Shown: positions 1 to 6,422 of the stretch, piece by piece
Numbering within the stretch: the stretch's first letter is position 1
Layout: every line of letters begins with the position of its first letter
Assembly: GCA_964491665.1 (NCBI GenBank)
Contig: CAZBII010000070.1
Coordinates: 1 to 21,045, forward strand
Reading direction: 5' to 3'
Length of the DNA: 21,045 nt
Source of the DNA: Ch67 sp964491665
GTDB taxonomy: Bacteria > Pseudomonadota > Gammaproteobacteria > Pseudomonadales > Ketobacteraceae
Notes under the pieces: generated by a model
Databases searched by the model: none
Told to the model about the DNA's origin: nothing
What the model saw: the letters and a program-made list of their open reading frames with translations, nothing else
Translations under genes and position numbers: made by a program

Positions 1-383
1 GTCAGGCCCATCACTTCATCCGTTATGCGCGGGTGGAACAGCCCTACGCACGGCAGCGTTATTTCAGCGAAGTGCAGCGCCAGTGCCGGGTGATGGAGAA
101 ACAGTTGTCGCAACAGGACTACATCGCCGGGAATGACTATTCCATTGCGGACATTGCCTGCTGGCCATGGATTCGGGCGCTGCGGCTGATCGACATTCAC
201 ATCAAGCAGGATTACCCGGCGCTGTATCGCTGGTACAAGGCCATTGAGGCGCGCGACGCGGTGCAGCGCGGCAAGGATGTAATCAATGGCTGGATTTATG
301 GCCTGCCGCCCAACACCTTTCTCAAGCTGGATGACCAGACCTGGTCCTATTCATTTGGCGCGGAGCAGTACCGGGCGCGCTGA
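1..383 (+). CDS. Glutathione S-transferase, C-terminal part (5' end outside window)
   Basis: The reading frame is open from base 3 to a TGA at 381-383, giving about 126 residues. They resemble the all-helical C-terminal domain of YfcG/YghU-type glutathione S-transferases, cytosolic enzymes that act on disulfides or conjugate glutathione. The diagnostic part is the stretch DYSIADIACWPWIRAL, which is the GST C-domain N-capping region (S/T-x-x-D, here SIAD), preceded by an ERYxxE-like segment (QRYFSEVQRQ) and followed by a LYRWYKAIEARDAVQRG helix typical of the family. The N-terminal thioredoxin-like domain that binds glutathione lies upstream of the window, so the catalytic residue cannot be seen. 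A GTG at base 33 is in frame, but the homology continues upstream of it, so it is not the start. The gene is convergent with the GGDEF/EAL gene, with 12 nt between the stops. I am confident of the GST family and less so of the subclass. Confidence 0.85.
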   Translation, partial: QAHHFIRYARVEQPYARQRYFSEVQRQCRVMEKQLSQQDYIAGNDYSIADIACWPWIRALRLIDIHIKQDYPALYRWYKAIEARDAVQRGKDVINGWIYGLPPNTFLKLDDQTWSYSFGAEQYRAR

Positions 384-393
384 TGGCGCCCGG
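371..393. terminator. GC-rich hairpin between convergent genes
   Basis: A perfect 8-bp inverted repeat (CCGGGCGC at 371-378, GCGCCCGG at 386-393) encloses a 7-nt loop that contains the GST stop codon. Neither strand has a T-run after it, so it is not a textbook intrinsic terminator. Its position between two convergent stop codons suggests a transcript-end or mRNA-stabilising structure. This is inference from position and structure only. Confidence 0.4.
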
Positions 394-395
394 CT

Positions 396-2159
396 TCAGA
401 GGGTTGCAGGCGGCGGTGTGCCGGCGTCCGTGCCCGGTGCAGACGCGTCCGCCCCGCCGAAAAAGCCCTGCAGTTGCCGCATCGACATCGGGCGACCGGT
501 CAGATAGCCCTGCAGTTCGTGACAGCCACTGGCGCGCAGAAATGCTTTCTGCAATTCGCTTTCCACCCCTTCGGCCACCACATTCAGATCCAGATTGCGC
601 GCCAGATCCACAATCGCACTCACCAGCACCGAGCTGCGCTCGCACGACGGCACCCGTTCCAGAAACTGGCGATCCAGTTTGATGGTGTCGATGGGCAGCT
701 GATTGAGGTAGCTCAGTGACGAATAGCCGGTGCCAAAATCATCCAGCGCCACACGCACGCCTTTTTCGCGCAGGTCGCTGAGGATGAGAATGGCGGATTC
801 GGGGCGTTCGATAAACAGGCTTTCAGTGACTTCCACTTCAATGCAGCGCGGATCGATTTTCAATTCATCCAGCCGGCGCAGCAGATAGTTTTTCACTGCA
901 ACACTGGCAAAACTGCTGGACGACACATTCAGCGACAGCACGCACTGCGGCACCCACTGCTGCAATTGCTGCAGATCGGCCAGCGCCTTGTCGATCACCC
1001 ATTGCGTGAAGCGGTCCATCAAACCCAGTGATTCCAGAACCGGAATGAAATCGCCCGGCGTGAGCTGCACTTCGTCACGTTTGGGCCAGCGCACCAGCGC
1101 CTCGAAGCCCACGATGCGGTCGCGCAAGCTGTCGCAGCGCGGCTGGTAGTGCAGCGAGAATTCACCGGAGTCCACCGTCTGCTGTGTCATCTGTTCGATC
1201 AGGTGCTGACGCGACAGACTCTCCATCAGCCGCTGGTTGAACGAACAGTAGGTGTGCTTGCCGGTCAGCTTGGCCTGATACAGCGCGCGGTCGGCACTGG
1301 TGAGAATTTCGTGCGGCGAACCGGAATCGGCGGTAAACATGCACAGGCCGATCGACAGCGAGCACGGCACCAGATTGCTGCCCAGCTGCACCGGCACTTC
1401 CATCGCAAACAGCAGTTTCTGCGCCACCCGGTGCGCTTCCGCCGCCGCGATATTTTCCAGCAGGATCACGAATTCATCGCCGCCCAGACGTGCCACAGTG
1501 TCGGCACTGCGCACGATCTGGCTCATGCGTTCCGCCACCACTTTCAGCAGTTCATCGCCAGTGGAATGGCCCAGTTCATCGTTGATCTGCTTGAACCCGT
1601 CAACGTCGATGTACAGCAGCGCGCCGCTGGTGTGATGCCGCTTGGCACCTTCAAAGGCGTGATGCAGCCGGTCCATGAACAGGCGGCGGTTGCACAGCCC
1701 GGTGAGCGTGTCGTAGTGCGCCAGATATTCGAGCTGCTGCAGACGCTGGAAATCGCGATGTGCATAACGGATGGAACGGTCGAGAATGGCGGAACTGACC
1801 TGACGTTTCGGCAGGTAGTCGGCAATTCCCTTGCTGAGGGCGAGCTGATCGATCTGTGCATCGTCATGGCCGGTCAGCAGGATCACCGGCAGCTGGCAGC
1901 CGGATTTCTGCATGCGCTGCAAAAGATCAAATGCGGTCTGATGGCCCAGATAGAAATCCAGCAACACAATATCGGGCTGATGCTGCAGCTGCTCCACCGC
2001 CTGATCCACATTGCGCGCTTCCAGCACATCGTGCGAGCGCCCGGACTGTCGCAGCATGCGCTTGAGAAAGAACAGGTCTTCGTCGTCGTCATCAACCAGA
2101 AGCAGTTTCAGTTGCCCGTCTTGATCCTTGACTGCGGGTGGCTGCAATAGCGTTTGCAT
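396..2159 (-). CDS. Response regulator with GGDEF and EAL domains (c-di-GMP turnover)
   Basis: This 587-residue soluble protein has three domains. Residues about 17-130 are a receiver with acidic DDDD at 23-26, phospho-acceptor D68 (IVLLDFY) and K118. Residues about 145-310 are a GGDEF diguanylate cyclase domain with an intact GGDEF at 226-230 and an RSAD inhibitory I-site at 217-220, exactly five residues before it. Residues about 320-570 are an EAL phosphodiesterase domain with EAL at 353-355, N411, the ELTES-like EVTES, DDFGTGYSSL at 473-482, K494, AEGVE at 529-533 and Q550. All of these are residues expected in active EAL domains. The protein could therefore both make and degrade c-di-GMP, with phosphorylation of the receiver tuning the balance. 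The ATG lies 4 nt after the stop of the upstream receiver gene, with only a weak GAG Shine-Dalgarno, which suggests translational coupling. The last ~20 residues (rich in A, P, T and G) look like a flexible tail. Confidence 0.93.
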   Translation of the reverse strand: MQTLLQPPAVKDQDGQLKLLLVDDDDEDLFFLKRMLRQSGRSHDVLEARNVDQAVEQLQHQPDIVLLDFYLGHQTAFDLLQRMQKSGCQLPVILLTGHDDAQIDQLALSKGIADYLPKRQVSSAILDRSIRYAHRDFQRLQQLEYLAHYDTLTGLCNRRLFMDRLHHAFEGAKRHHTSGALLYIDVDGFKQINDELGHSTGDELLKVVAERMSQIVRSADTVARLGGDEFVILLENIAAAEAHRVAQKLLFAMEVPVQLGSNLVPCSLSIGLCMFTADSGSPHEILTSADRALYQAKLTGKHTYCSFNQRLMESLSRQHLIEQMTQQTVDSGEFSLHYQPRCDSLRDRIVGFEALVRWPKRDEVQLTPGDFIPVLESLGLMDRFTQWVIDKALADLQQLQQWVPQCVLSLNVSSSSFASVAVKNYLLRRLDELKIDPRCIEVEVTESLFIERPESAILILSDLREKGVRVALDDFGTGYSSLSYLNQLPIDTIKLDRQFLERVPSCERSSVLVSAIVDLARNLDLNVVAEGVESELQKAFLRASGCHELQGYLTGRPMSMRQLQGFFGGADASAPGTDAGTPPPATL

Positions 2160-2163
2160 GTCG

Positions 2164-2628
2164 TCACTCTACAGTGGTGGATGGCAGGGCGGCGACACCC
2201 AGCCAGTAGGAGCTGATCTGCGCGACCACTTCCGTCAGCCCTTCGAAGCCGAAAGGTTTGCTGATGAAGGAATTCGCGCCCATGTTGTAGGAAACCAGGA
2301 CGTCTTCTTCTGCCTTGGAGGTTGTGAAAATCACGGCCGGAATCCGCCGCCAGCGTTCGTTCTGCTTCACACGCCGCAGGGTTTCCATGCCGCCCACGCC
2401 CGGCATGTTCAGATCCAGCAGGATCAGACCGGGATAGGTGGCATTGTCACGTTCACACCGTTGCAGATAATCCAGTGCTTCCTCGCCTGACAAAACAGAA
2501 AACAACGGGTTGTCCACGTTGTTTTTTCTGAAAGCGCGCTTGATGAACTGCACGTCTTCCAGGTCGTCGTCCACTATCAGAATCGCTGCGAGCGCAGTCG
2601 CTTCCGATGTTGCCAATACACTTGCCAT
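2164..2628 (-). CDS. Stand-alone response regulator (Rcp1/CheY-like receiver)
   Basis: This is a 154-residue single-domain receiver with no output domain. Visible landmarks are the acidic pocket VDDD at 19-22, phospho-acceptor D72 in LILLDLNMPG, the T102/T103 pair in VIFTTS, and K124 in ISKPF. The extended helix and loop before the aspartate and the NMPGVGGMETL segment match the Rcp1-like subfamily, which usually pairs with PAS or phytochrome-type histidine kinases. About 14 residues precede the first strand. The start ATG at 2626-2628 has an AGGAAA-type ribosome binding site just upstream. It lies between the kinase gene (126 nt upstream) and the REC-GGDEF-EAL gene (4 nt downstream), so it is a plausible phosphoryl intermediate or sink between the two. 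No DNA-binding region is present, so it must act by protein contact. Confidence 0.9.
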   Translation of the reverse strand: MASVLATSEATALAAILIVDDDLEDVQFIKRAFRKNNVDNPLFSVLSGEEALDYLQRCERDNATYPGLILLDLNMPGVGGMETLRRVKQNERWRRIPAVIFTTSKAEEDVLVSYNMGANSFISKPFGFEGLTEVVAQISSYWLGVAALPSTTVE

Positions 2629-2658
2629 AAGTTTCCTGATCAGGCACAGAACCGGTGA

Positions 2659-2691
2659 ACTATAAAATGAGTATTGGTTAACAATTAACCA
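2659..2691 (-). promoter_or_regulatory. Candidate promoter/operator upstream of the receiver gene
   Basis: On the minus strand a TATAGT hexamer (2664-2659) resembles a sigma70 -10 element about 30 nt upstream of the receiver start. No good -35 is visible at normal spacing. Immediately upstream is an AT-rich inverted repeat, TGGTTAA-caa-TTAACCA as read on the plus strand (2675-2691), in the place where an activator or repressor would sit. This suggests that the receiver and GGDEF/EAL genes can be transcribed separately from the kinase. The assignment rests on motif inspection only. Confidence 0.3.
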
Positions 2692-2706
2692 TTTTCCAGT
2701 GGGGGA

Positions 2707-2735
2707 GACGTGAATTTCTGTGCATTATTCACGTC
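2707..2735 (-). other. 9-bp stem hairpin just downstream of the kinase stop
   Basis: A perfect 9-bp inverted repeat (GACGTGAAT at 2707-2715 and ATTCACGTC at 2727-2735, with an 11-nt loop) lies 19 nt beyond the kinase stop codon in the 126-nt gap before the receiver gene. In the direction of transcription it is followed by TCCCCC rather than a T-run, so it may be a weak or factor-dependent terminator, an RNA-stability element that uncouples kinase from receiver levels, or a protein binding site. Confidence 0.4.
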
Positions 2736-2754
2736 GCCACCGGACGCATCGAAC

Positions 2755-4053
2755 CTATTTCGTTTTGCCCTGCTTGAGCCAGATGCAAAACTCTGCACCG
2801 ACATTGGTTTCGCCACTGGCCAGGATGAACCCTTCGTGGCGATCGACAATCTTGCGGCAGATCGCCAGCCCCATACCGGTTCCCTGATATTTATCACGAC
2901 CGTGCAGCCGTTTAAACACATCGAAAATCAATTCGCTGTATTGATTGTCAAAACCGATGCCGTTATCGCGAACGGTTATTGCGACATAGTGCGGATCGGC
3001 ATTGGGTGCCGGCCTGTTATTCACTTCGATGCTGATAACAGGCTGCACACCTTCACGATGATATTTGATGCTGTTGGCAATCAGATTCTGAAACAGCTGC
3101 CGCAGCTGGTTGCGATCACCCAGCACCGGTGGCAACTGGCGGGCTGACACAGTGGCCGAGGTTTCGGCAATGCTCAGCGACAGATCCTCCAGCACATCCG
3201 CAATCACATCGTTCAGGTCCAATAAATCAAAAGGCTGAGCCCGCGTAGTGATGCGGGAATAATTCAGCAGGCTGTCGAGCAGGCGCTCCATGCGCTGTAC
3301 GGCGGCAGCCATGGATTTCAGAATATTGCGTCCGTCGTCACCAATACTGGTGCCGTAATCTTCCTGCATGAGTTCGGCGTAATTCATCACCTTGCGCAGC
3401 GGTTCACGCAGATCGTGGGATGCGATGAAGGCAAACTGCTCCAGTTCTTTCACCGAGCGGGCCAGATCGCGATTCTGGCGCTCGATGGTGATCTGCGCCG
3501 TTTTCAGTTCACGAATGTCGATCACGCCGACAATGATCATCGACGTTGCCCCCGCGCCGATAAAGGTCAGACCAATCTCCAGCGGAATTTCCTCGCCATC
3601 ATGAGTAACGCCGCGAATGTCGCGCCCTTCTCCCATGCGCCGGCTGCGCCGCTCGATCATGAAATTGTTGCGCAGCTGCGGGTGACCTGCGCGAATACTG
3701 GCGGGAATCAACCGCTCCACGGACGTGCCCAGCAAATCCCGCGCCTCATAACCAAAAATCGCGCAGGCGGCCGGATTGGCAAACCGGATTGTGCCCTGTA
3801 CATCGATGGCGAGAATGCCGGATGGCGACGCCTGCAGGATATTCTGCAGATAGATGGAATGACGCTGGACCTGAACGTGCAGCACGCTGGCCCAGAACAG
3901 CGCCGCCAGCAAGAGCACCAGCAGCAACAGGGCAACGATGGGAGATATCCGGACAAAGGATGCAGACGCCATGAGCGCGCCACAGACTGCAGCGACGCCC
4001 AGAGGCATGAAGAAAGTGTAACGGCTGTAATGTCGGGCAAACGGTTGCGACAT
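2755..4053 (-). CDS. PAS-domain membrane sensor histidine kinase
   Basis: This 432-residue protein opens with two hydrophobic segments (about 13-33 and 37-60) separated by only a few residues, so it is membrane-anchored but has essentially no periplasmic sensor. Residues about 68-185 form a PAS domain. A linker coiled coil (185-207) leads to the HisKA dimerisation domain with phospho-acceptor H213 in ASHDLREPL. The HATPase_c domain has the N-box around N327 (NLIANSIKYH), G1 DNGIGFD at 363-369, an F-box near FDVFKRLHG and a G2 loop GTGMGLAI at 391-398. The HDLREPL H-box is typical of kinases that partner Rcp1-like receivers, which fits the downstream neighbour. The PAS carries H124 and R144, which align without gaps with the heme ligand His200 and Arg220 of Bradyrhizobium FixL as I recall that sequence. 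The same LxPxxxRxxH pattern also occurs in PAS domains with no known heme, so heme binding is only a possibility. The ATG at 4053 is preceded by AAGGA about 12 nt upstream. Confidence 0.9.
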   Translation of the reverse strand: MSQPFARHYSRYTFFMPLGVAAVCGALMASASFVRISPIVALLLLVLLLAALFWASVLHVQVQRHSIYLQNILQASPSGILAIDVQGTIRFANPAACAIFGYEARDLLGTSVERLIPASIRAGHPQLRNNFMIERRSRRMGEGRDIRGVTHDGEEIPLEIGLTFIGAGATSMIIVGVIDIRELKTAQITIERQNRDLARSVKELEQFAFIASHDLREPLRKVMNYAELMQEDYGTSIGDDGRNILKSMAAAVQRMERLLDSLLNYSRITTRAQPFDLLDLNDVIADVLEDLSLSIAETSATVSARQLPPVLGDRNQLRQLFQNLIANSIKYHREGVQPVISIEVNNRPAPNADPHYVAITVRDNGIGFDNQYSELIFDVFKRLHGRDKYQGTGMGLAICRKIVDRHEGFILASGETNVGAEFCIWLKQGKTK

Positions 4054-4126
4054 GGGCGGCAGTGTCCTTGTTGCCTGGCTGACGGGGCAGTGTGCGCGTC
4101 AGGAGTTCCCTTAAAAGGTAGGCAAC

Positions 4127-4155
4127 AAAAAGGCGTCACGCAAATACGCGACGCC
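4127..4155 (-). terminator. Intrinsic terminator of the nar operon
   Basis: Read on the minus strand, a 9-bp stem (GGCGTCGCG / CGTGACGCC with one G-T pair) and a 6-nt loop are followed directly by TTTTTG. It begins 29 nt after the stop codon of the parvulin gene. This is a textbook rho-independent terminator. It separates the nar operon from the downstream kinase gene on the same strand. Confidence 0.88.
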
Positions 4156-4184
4156 CAATAAATACCGCTGATAATGTGTTGAGA

Positions 4185-4946
4185 TTATTGCAGGAGCGGT
4201 GAGGTGGCAGGATCCAGATCCACGCCTTCGATCTGCGCCCCCGCCGCCAGGATGCGAATGTACTGGTGCAGCGCGGTGTTGAATACCTTCTGCTCGAGAT
4301 ACTGTTTTACCTGACCACTCACCACTTCATAGGGCAGCAGCTCGCCGGGAATTTTCCGGTCCACCTGCACGATGTGATAGCCGTAACGGGATTCCACCGG
4401 CTGCGACAGGAGCCCTTCTGGCGCAGCCAGCACTTGCCGTTCAAACTCGGGCACGGTGGAACCCTTGCTGATCTGACCCAGCGAACCGCCCTGCTCGCGC
4501 GACGGACACGCGGAATATTCCCGTGCCAGCTGCCGCAGCGTTGCCTCACCATTCTGCAATGCAGAAATCAGCACGCGCGCCTGTTCCAGCGCCTGCTGCC
4601 TGCCCTCGGCATCGTCCGGTGCAGCGGCCAACAATATGTGGCTGGCTTCCAGCAGCGTGGGGCTGTGGAAGCGCTGCGGATTGGCGGAATAATACTGCCG
4701 ACATTCCTGCTCGCCCGCTTGAGGCACGCGCAGTTCACGCGCCAGCAGCTGATCAATCATGTCATCAGGAGCGCCACTGCAACCGCGCTGCCGGGCTTCC
4801 TGCAGCAGCAGCTCCCGCAACGCCAGTGCACTGGCAGCGGCCTGCTGCGCGTGGATTGCGGTCGGCGCGGGATGGTATTGCATTTCCTCGGCAATGTCCT
4901 GCGCGCTGATTTCCACACCATTGATACGAACGGGTTGCATGTTCAT
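4185..4946 (-). CDS. PpiC/parvulin-type peptidyl-prolyl cis-trans isomerase of the nar operon (NifM-like)
   Basis: The 253-residue protein has an alpha-helical N-terminal region (about 1-95, with QQAAASALALRELLLQEA) and a parvulin domain at about 100-205. The domain is recognisable from EASHILL near its start, ACPSREQGGSLGQISKGSTVPEFE in the middle, and SRYGYHIVQVDRK at its end. There is no signal peptide, so it should be cytoplasmic, like NifM, rather than a periplasmic SurA-type chaperone. It is the last gene of the operon, 18 nt after narI with a GGAGGG ribosome binding site. A PpiC-type gene occupies the same place in the Pseudomonas nar operon. From context I infer a role in folding or maturing the nitrate reductase, beside NarJ, but the specific client is not shown by sequence. 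A second ATG two codons in (4938-4940) is a less likely start. Confidence 0.9.
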   Translation of the reverse strand: MNMQPVRINGVEISAQDIAEEMQYHPAPTAIHAQQAAASALALRELLLQEARQRGCSGAPDDMIDQLLARELRVPQAGEQECRQYYSANPQRFHSPTLLEASHILLAAAPDDAEGRQQALEQARVLISALQNGEATLRQLAREYSACPSREQGGSLGQISKGSTVPEFERQVLAAPEGLLSQPVESRYGYHIVQVDRKIPGELLPYEVVSGQVKQYLEQKVFNTALHQYIRILAAGAQIEGVDLDPATSPLLQ

Positions 4947-4964
4947 GTGGTGCCCTCCGGATAA

Positions 4965-5648
4965 TCAGCCCTGCGCCGCTTTCTGCCGCACGATCTGGTA
5001 ACGCCGGCCGAGATACCACACCGGCGCGCTGATGACATGCACCAGACGGGTGAACGGCACGATCAGAATCAGCGTCATGCCCAGCAGCACGTGCAGCTTG
5101 TACACCACGCCCACACTTGCAATCGCGTCAGCTGCCTGCACCGGTTGCAGCGTCACAAGGCTCTGTGCCCAGTTGGCCAGCAGCACCATCACCGAACCAT
5201 CCAGATGCTGCGTGGAGGCCACGATGGTGGACAGCCCCAGCACCAGCTGCGCCAGCAACAACAGCAGCAGCACGATGTCGGACGTGTTGCCGGTATTGCG
5301 GATGCGCGGATCGGTCATGCGGCGCTGGATCAGCATCAGCAGCCCCACCAGACACAGCAGGCCAAAAAATCCGCCCGACACCATCGCCAGAATCTGCTTG
5401 GCCTGGGTGGTGATGACGTGGTGATAAATGGCTTCCGGTGTCAGCAGCCCGACGAAATGTCCCATCAGAATGAAAATGATGCCGACGTGAAACAGATTGC
5501 TGGCGACCAGAAAATTCCTGCCGCGCAACAACTGGCTGGAACCGGTTTTCCAGCTGTACTGCTCGCGATCGAAACGAATCCAGCAACCCACCAGACAAAC
5601 AGTGATGGCAATGTAGGGATAAAGTCCAAACAGAATTTTATTCAACAT
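4965..5648 (-). CDS. narI: Respiratory nitrate reductase gamma subunit (cytochrome b)
   Basis: NarI is the membrane subunit that oxidises quinol and passes electrons through two b-type hemes to NarH. The 227 residues match the usual length (about 225) and contain five hydrophobic segments. The four heme-ligand histidines expected from E. coli NarI are present: H54 (NLFHVG), H64 (MGHFVG), H186 (YKLHVLLGM) and H204 (RLVHVIS). The N-terminus (FGLYPYIAITVCLVG) and the RFDREQYSWKTGSSQLL loop are family hallmarks. The start ATG at 5646-5648 follows GGAGG by 5 nt. It lies 34 nt downstream of narJ and 18 nt upstream of the parvulin gene. Confidence 0.98.
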   Translation of the reverse strand: MLNKILFGLYPYIAITVCLVGCWIRFDREQYSWKTGSSQLLRGRNFLVASNLFHVGIIFILMGHFVGLLTPEAIYHHVITTQAKQILAMVSGGFFGLLCLVGLLMLIQRRMTDPRIRNTGNTSDIVLLLLLLAQLVLGLSTIVASTQHLDGSVMVLLANWAQSLVTLQPVQAADAIASVGVVYKLHVLLGMTLILIVPFTRLVHVISAPVWYLGRRYQIVRQKAAQG

Positions 5649-5682
5649 GATGTCCTCCGACCTTCTCTATCTGCGAGGTCAT

Positions 5683-6420
5683 TTAACGGGTTGCAATGCG
5701 ACGTTCGGCAGCCTGCTGCCCTTCCACCCATTTCACGGCGGCCAGTGTGTCAGGCGCGATGCTCTGGGATGCGGACGGACGGTTCGACGGACAGCCGCCG
5801 CTCACATCGCTGCCACCAAACATGGTGGCTTCCTCTTCCCACACCTTGTCGATGGCTTCCGGTGTGTCGTCGCGTGTTTCGGCTTTCACTGTTTGCTGCA
5901 GTGCTTCGGTGTCTTCCTCGATCTGGCCCACTTCCAGCACGGCGTCGAACAGCACGGCATACGGCGATGCGCGCTCTTTCAGCCGCGCCGACAGCAGTGC
6001 CAGAATGTGGCCGGCATCACCCAGCCACTCGTGCACTTCCGCCGGTGAGCGGGTAGCGAGAAATTCCAGAAACAGCGGAATGAAATCCGGCAGCTCCCGC
6101 ACCGCAATGGCAAAGCCGTGCTTCTCGTACAACGCCATCAGATCCACCATGGCCTGACCACGGTCGCGCGATTCGCCATGCACGTGTTCGAACAGCAGCA
6201 GCGACAGGGAGCGGCCGCGATCAAACAGCAGGGAATAGGTTTCCTGCGCGTCGAGCAGATCCTGCGCGGTGAGTTCCTGCACGAAGCGGATCAGTGCGTC
6301 CTTGTTGCGCGGAACCAGATCCTGCTGCTGGCGGATGGTTTCCACCAGCAGATCACGGTTGTCCCACAACAGCGGATCGGGATAGTCGAGCAGACGCGAA
6401 ATAACAGTCAGAATCTGCAT
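5683..6420 (-). CDS. narJ: Nitrate reductase molybdenum cofactor assembly chaperone
   Basis: NarJ is a cytoplasmic chaperone that binds NarG and controls molybdenum cofactor insertion and membrane attachment; it is not part of the final enzyme. The sequence begins MQILTVISRLLDYPDPLLW, matching the NarJ N-terminus, and contains the conserved LLFDRGRSLSLLLFEHVHGESRDRGQAMVDL block (about residues 60-90) and LPDFIPLFLEFLA. The length is 245 residues, slightly longer than the E. coli protein (236). Two ATGs are possible. The first (6424-6426) overlaps the narH stop as ATGA but sits only 1 nt from GGAGG. The second (6418-6420) is 7 nt from GGAGG and matches homologues, so it was chosen. Longer upstream extensions would read through narH and are not supported. 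Confidence 0.95.
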   Translation of the reverse strand: MQILTVISRLLDYPDPLLWDNRDLLVETIRQQQDLVPRNKDALIRFVQELTAQDLLDAQETYSLLFDRGRSLSLLLFEHVHGESRDRGQAMVDLMALYEKHGFAIAVRELPDFIPLFLEFLATRSPAEVHEWLGDAGHILALLSARLKERASPYAVLFDAVLEVGQIEEDTEALQQTVKAETRDDTPEAIDKVWEEEATMFGGSDVSGGCPSNRPSASQSIAPDTLAAVKWVEGQQAAERRIATR

Positions 6421-6422
6421 GC

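Noticed and set aside
1149..2150. 333-codon open frame antisense to the GGDEF/EAL gene
   Set aside because: Same shadow effect; the opposite strand has all GGDEF and EAL catalytic motifs intact.
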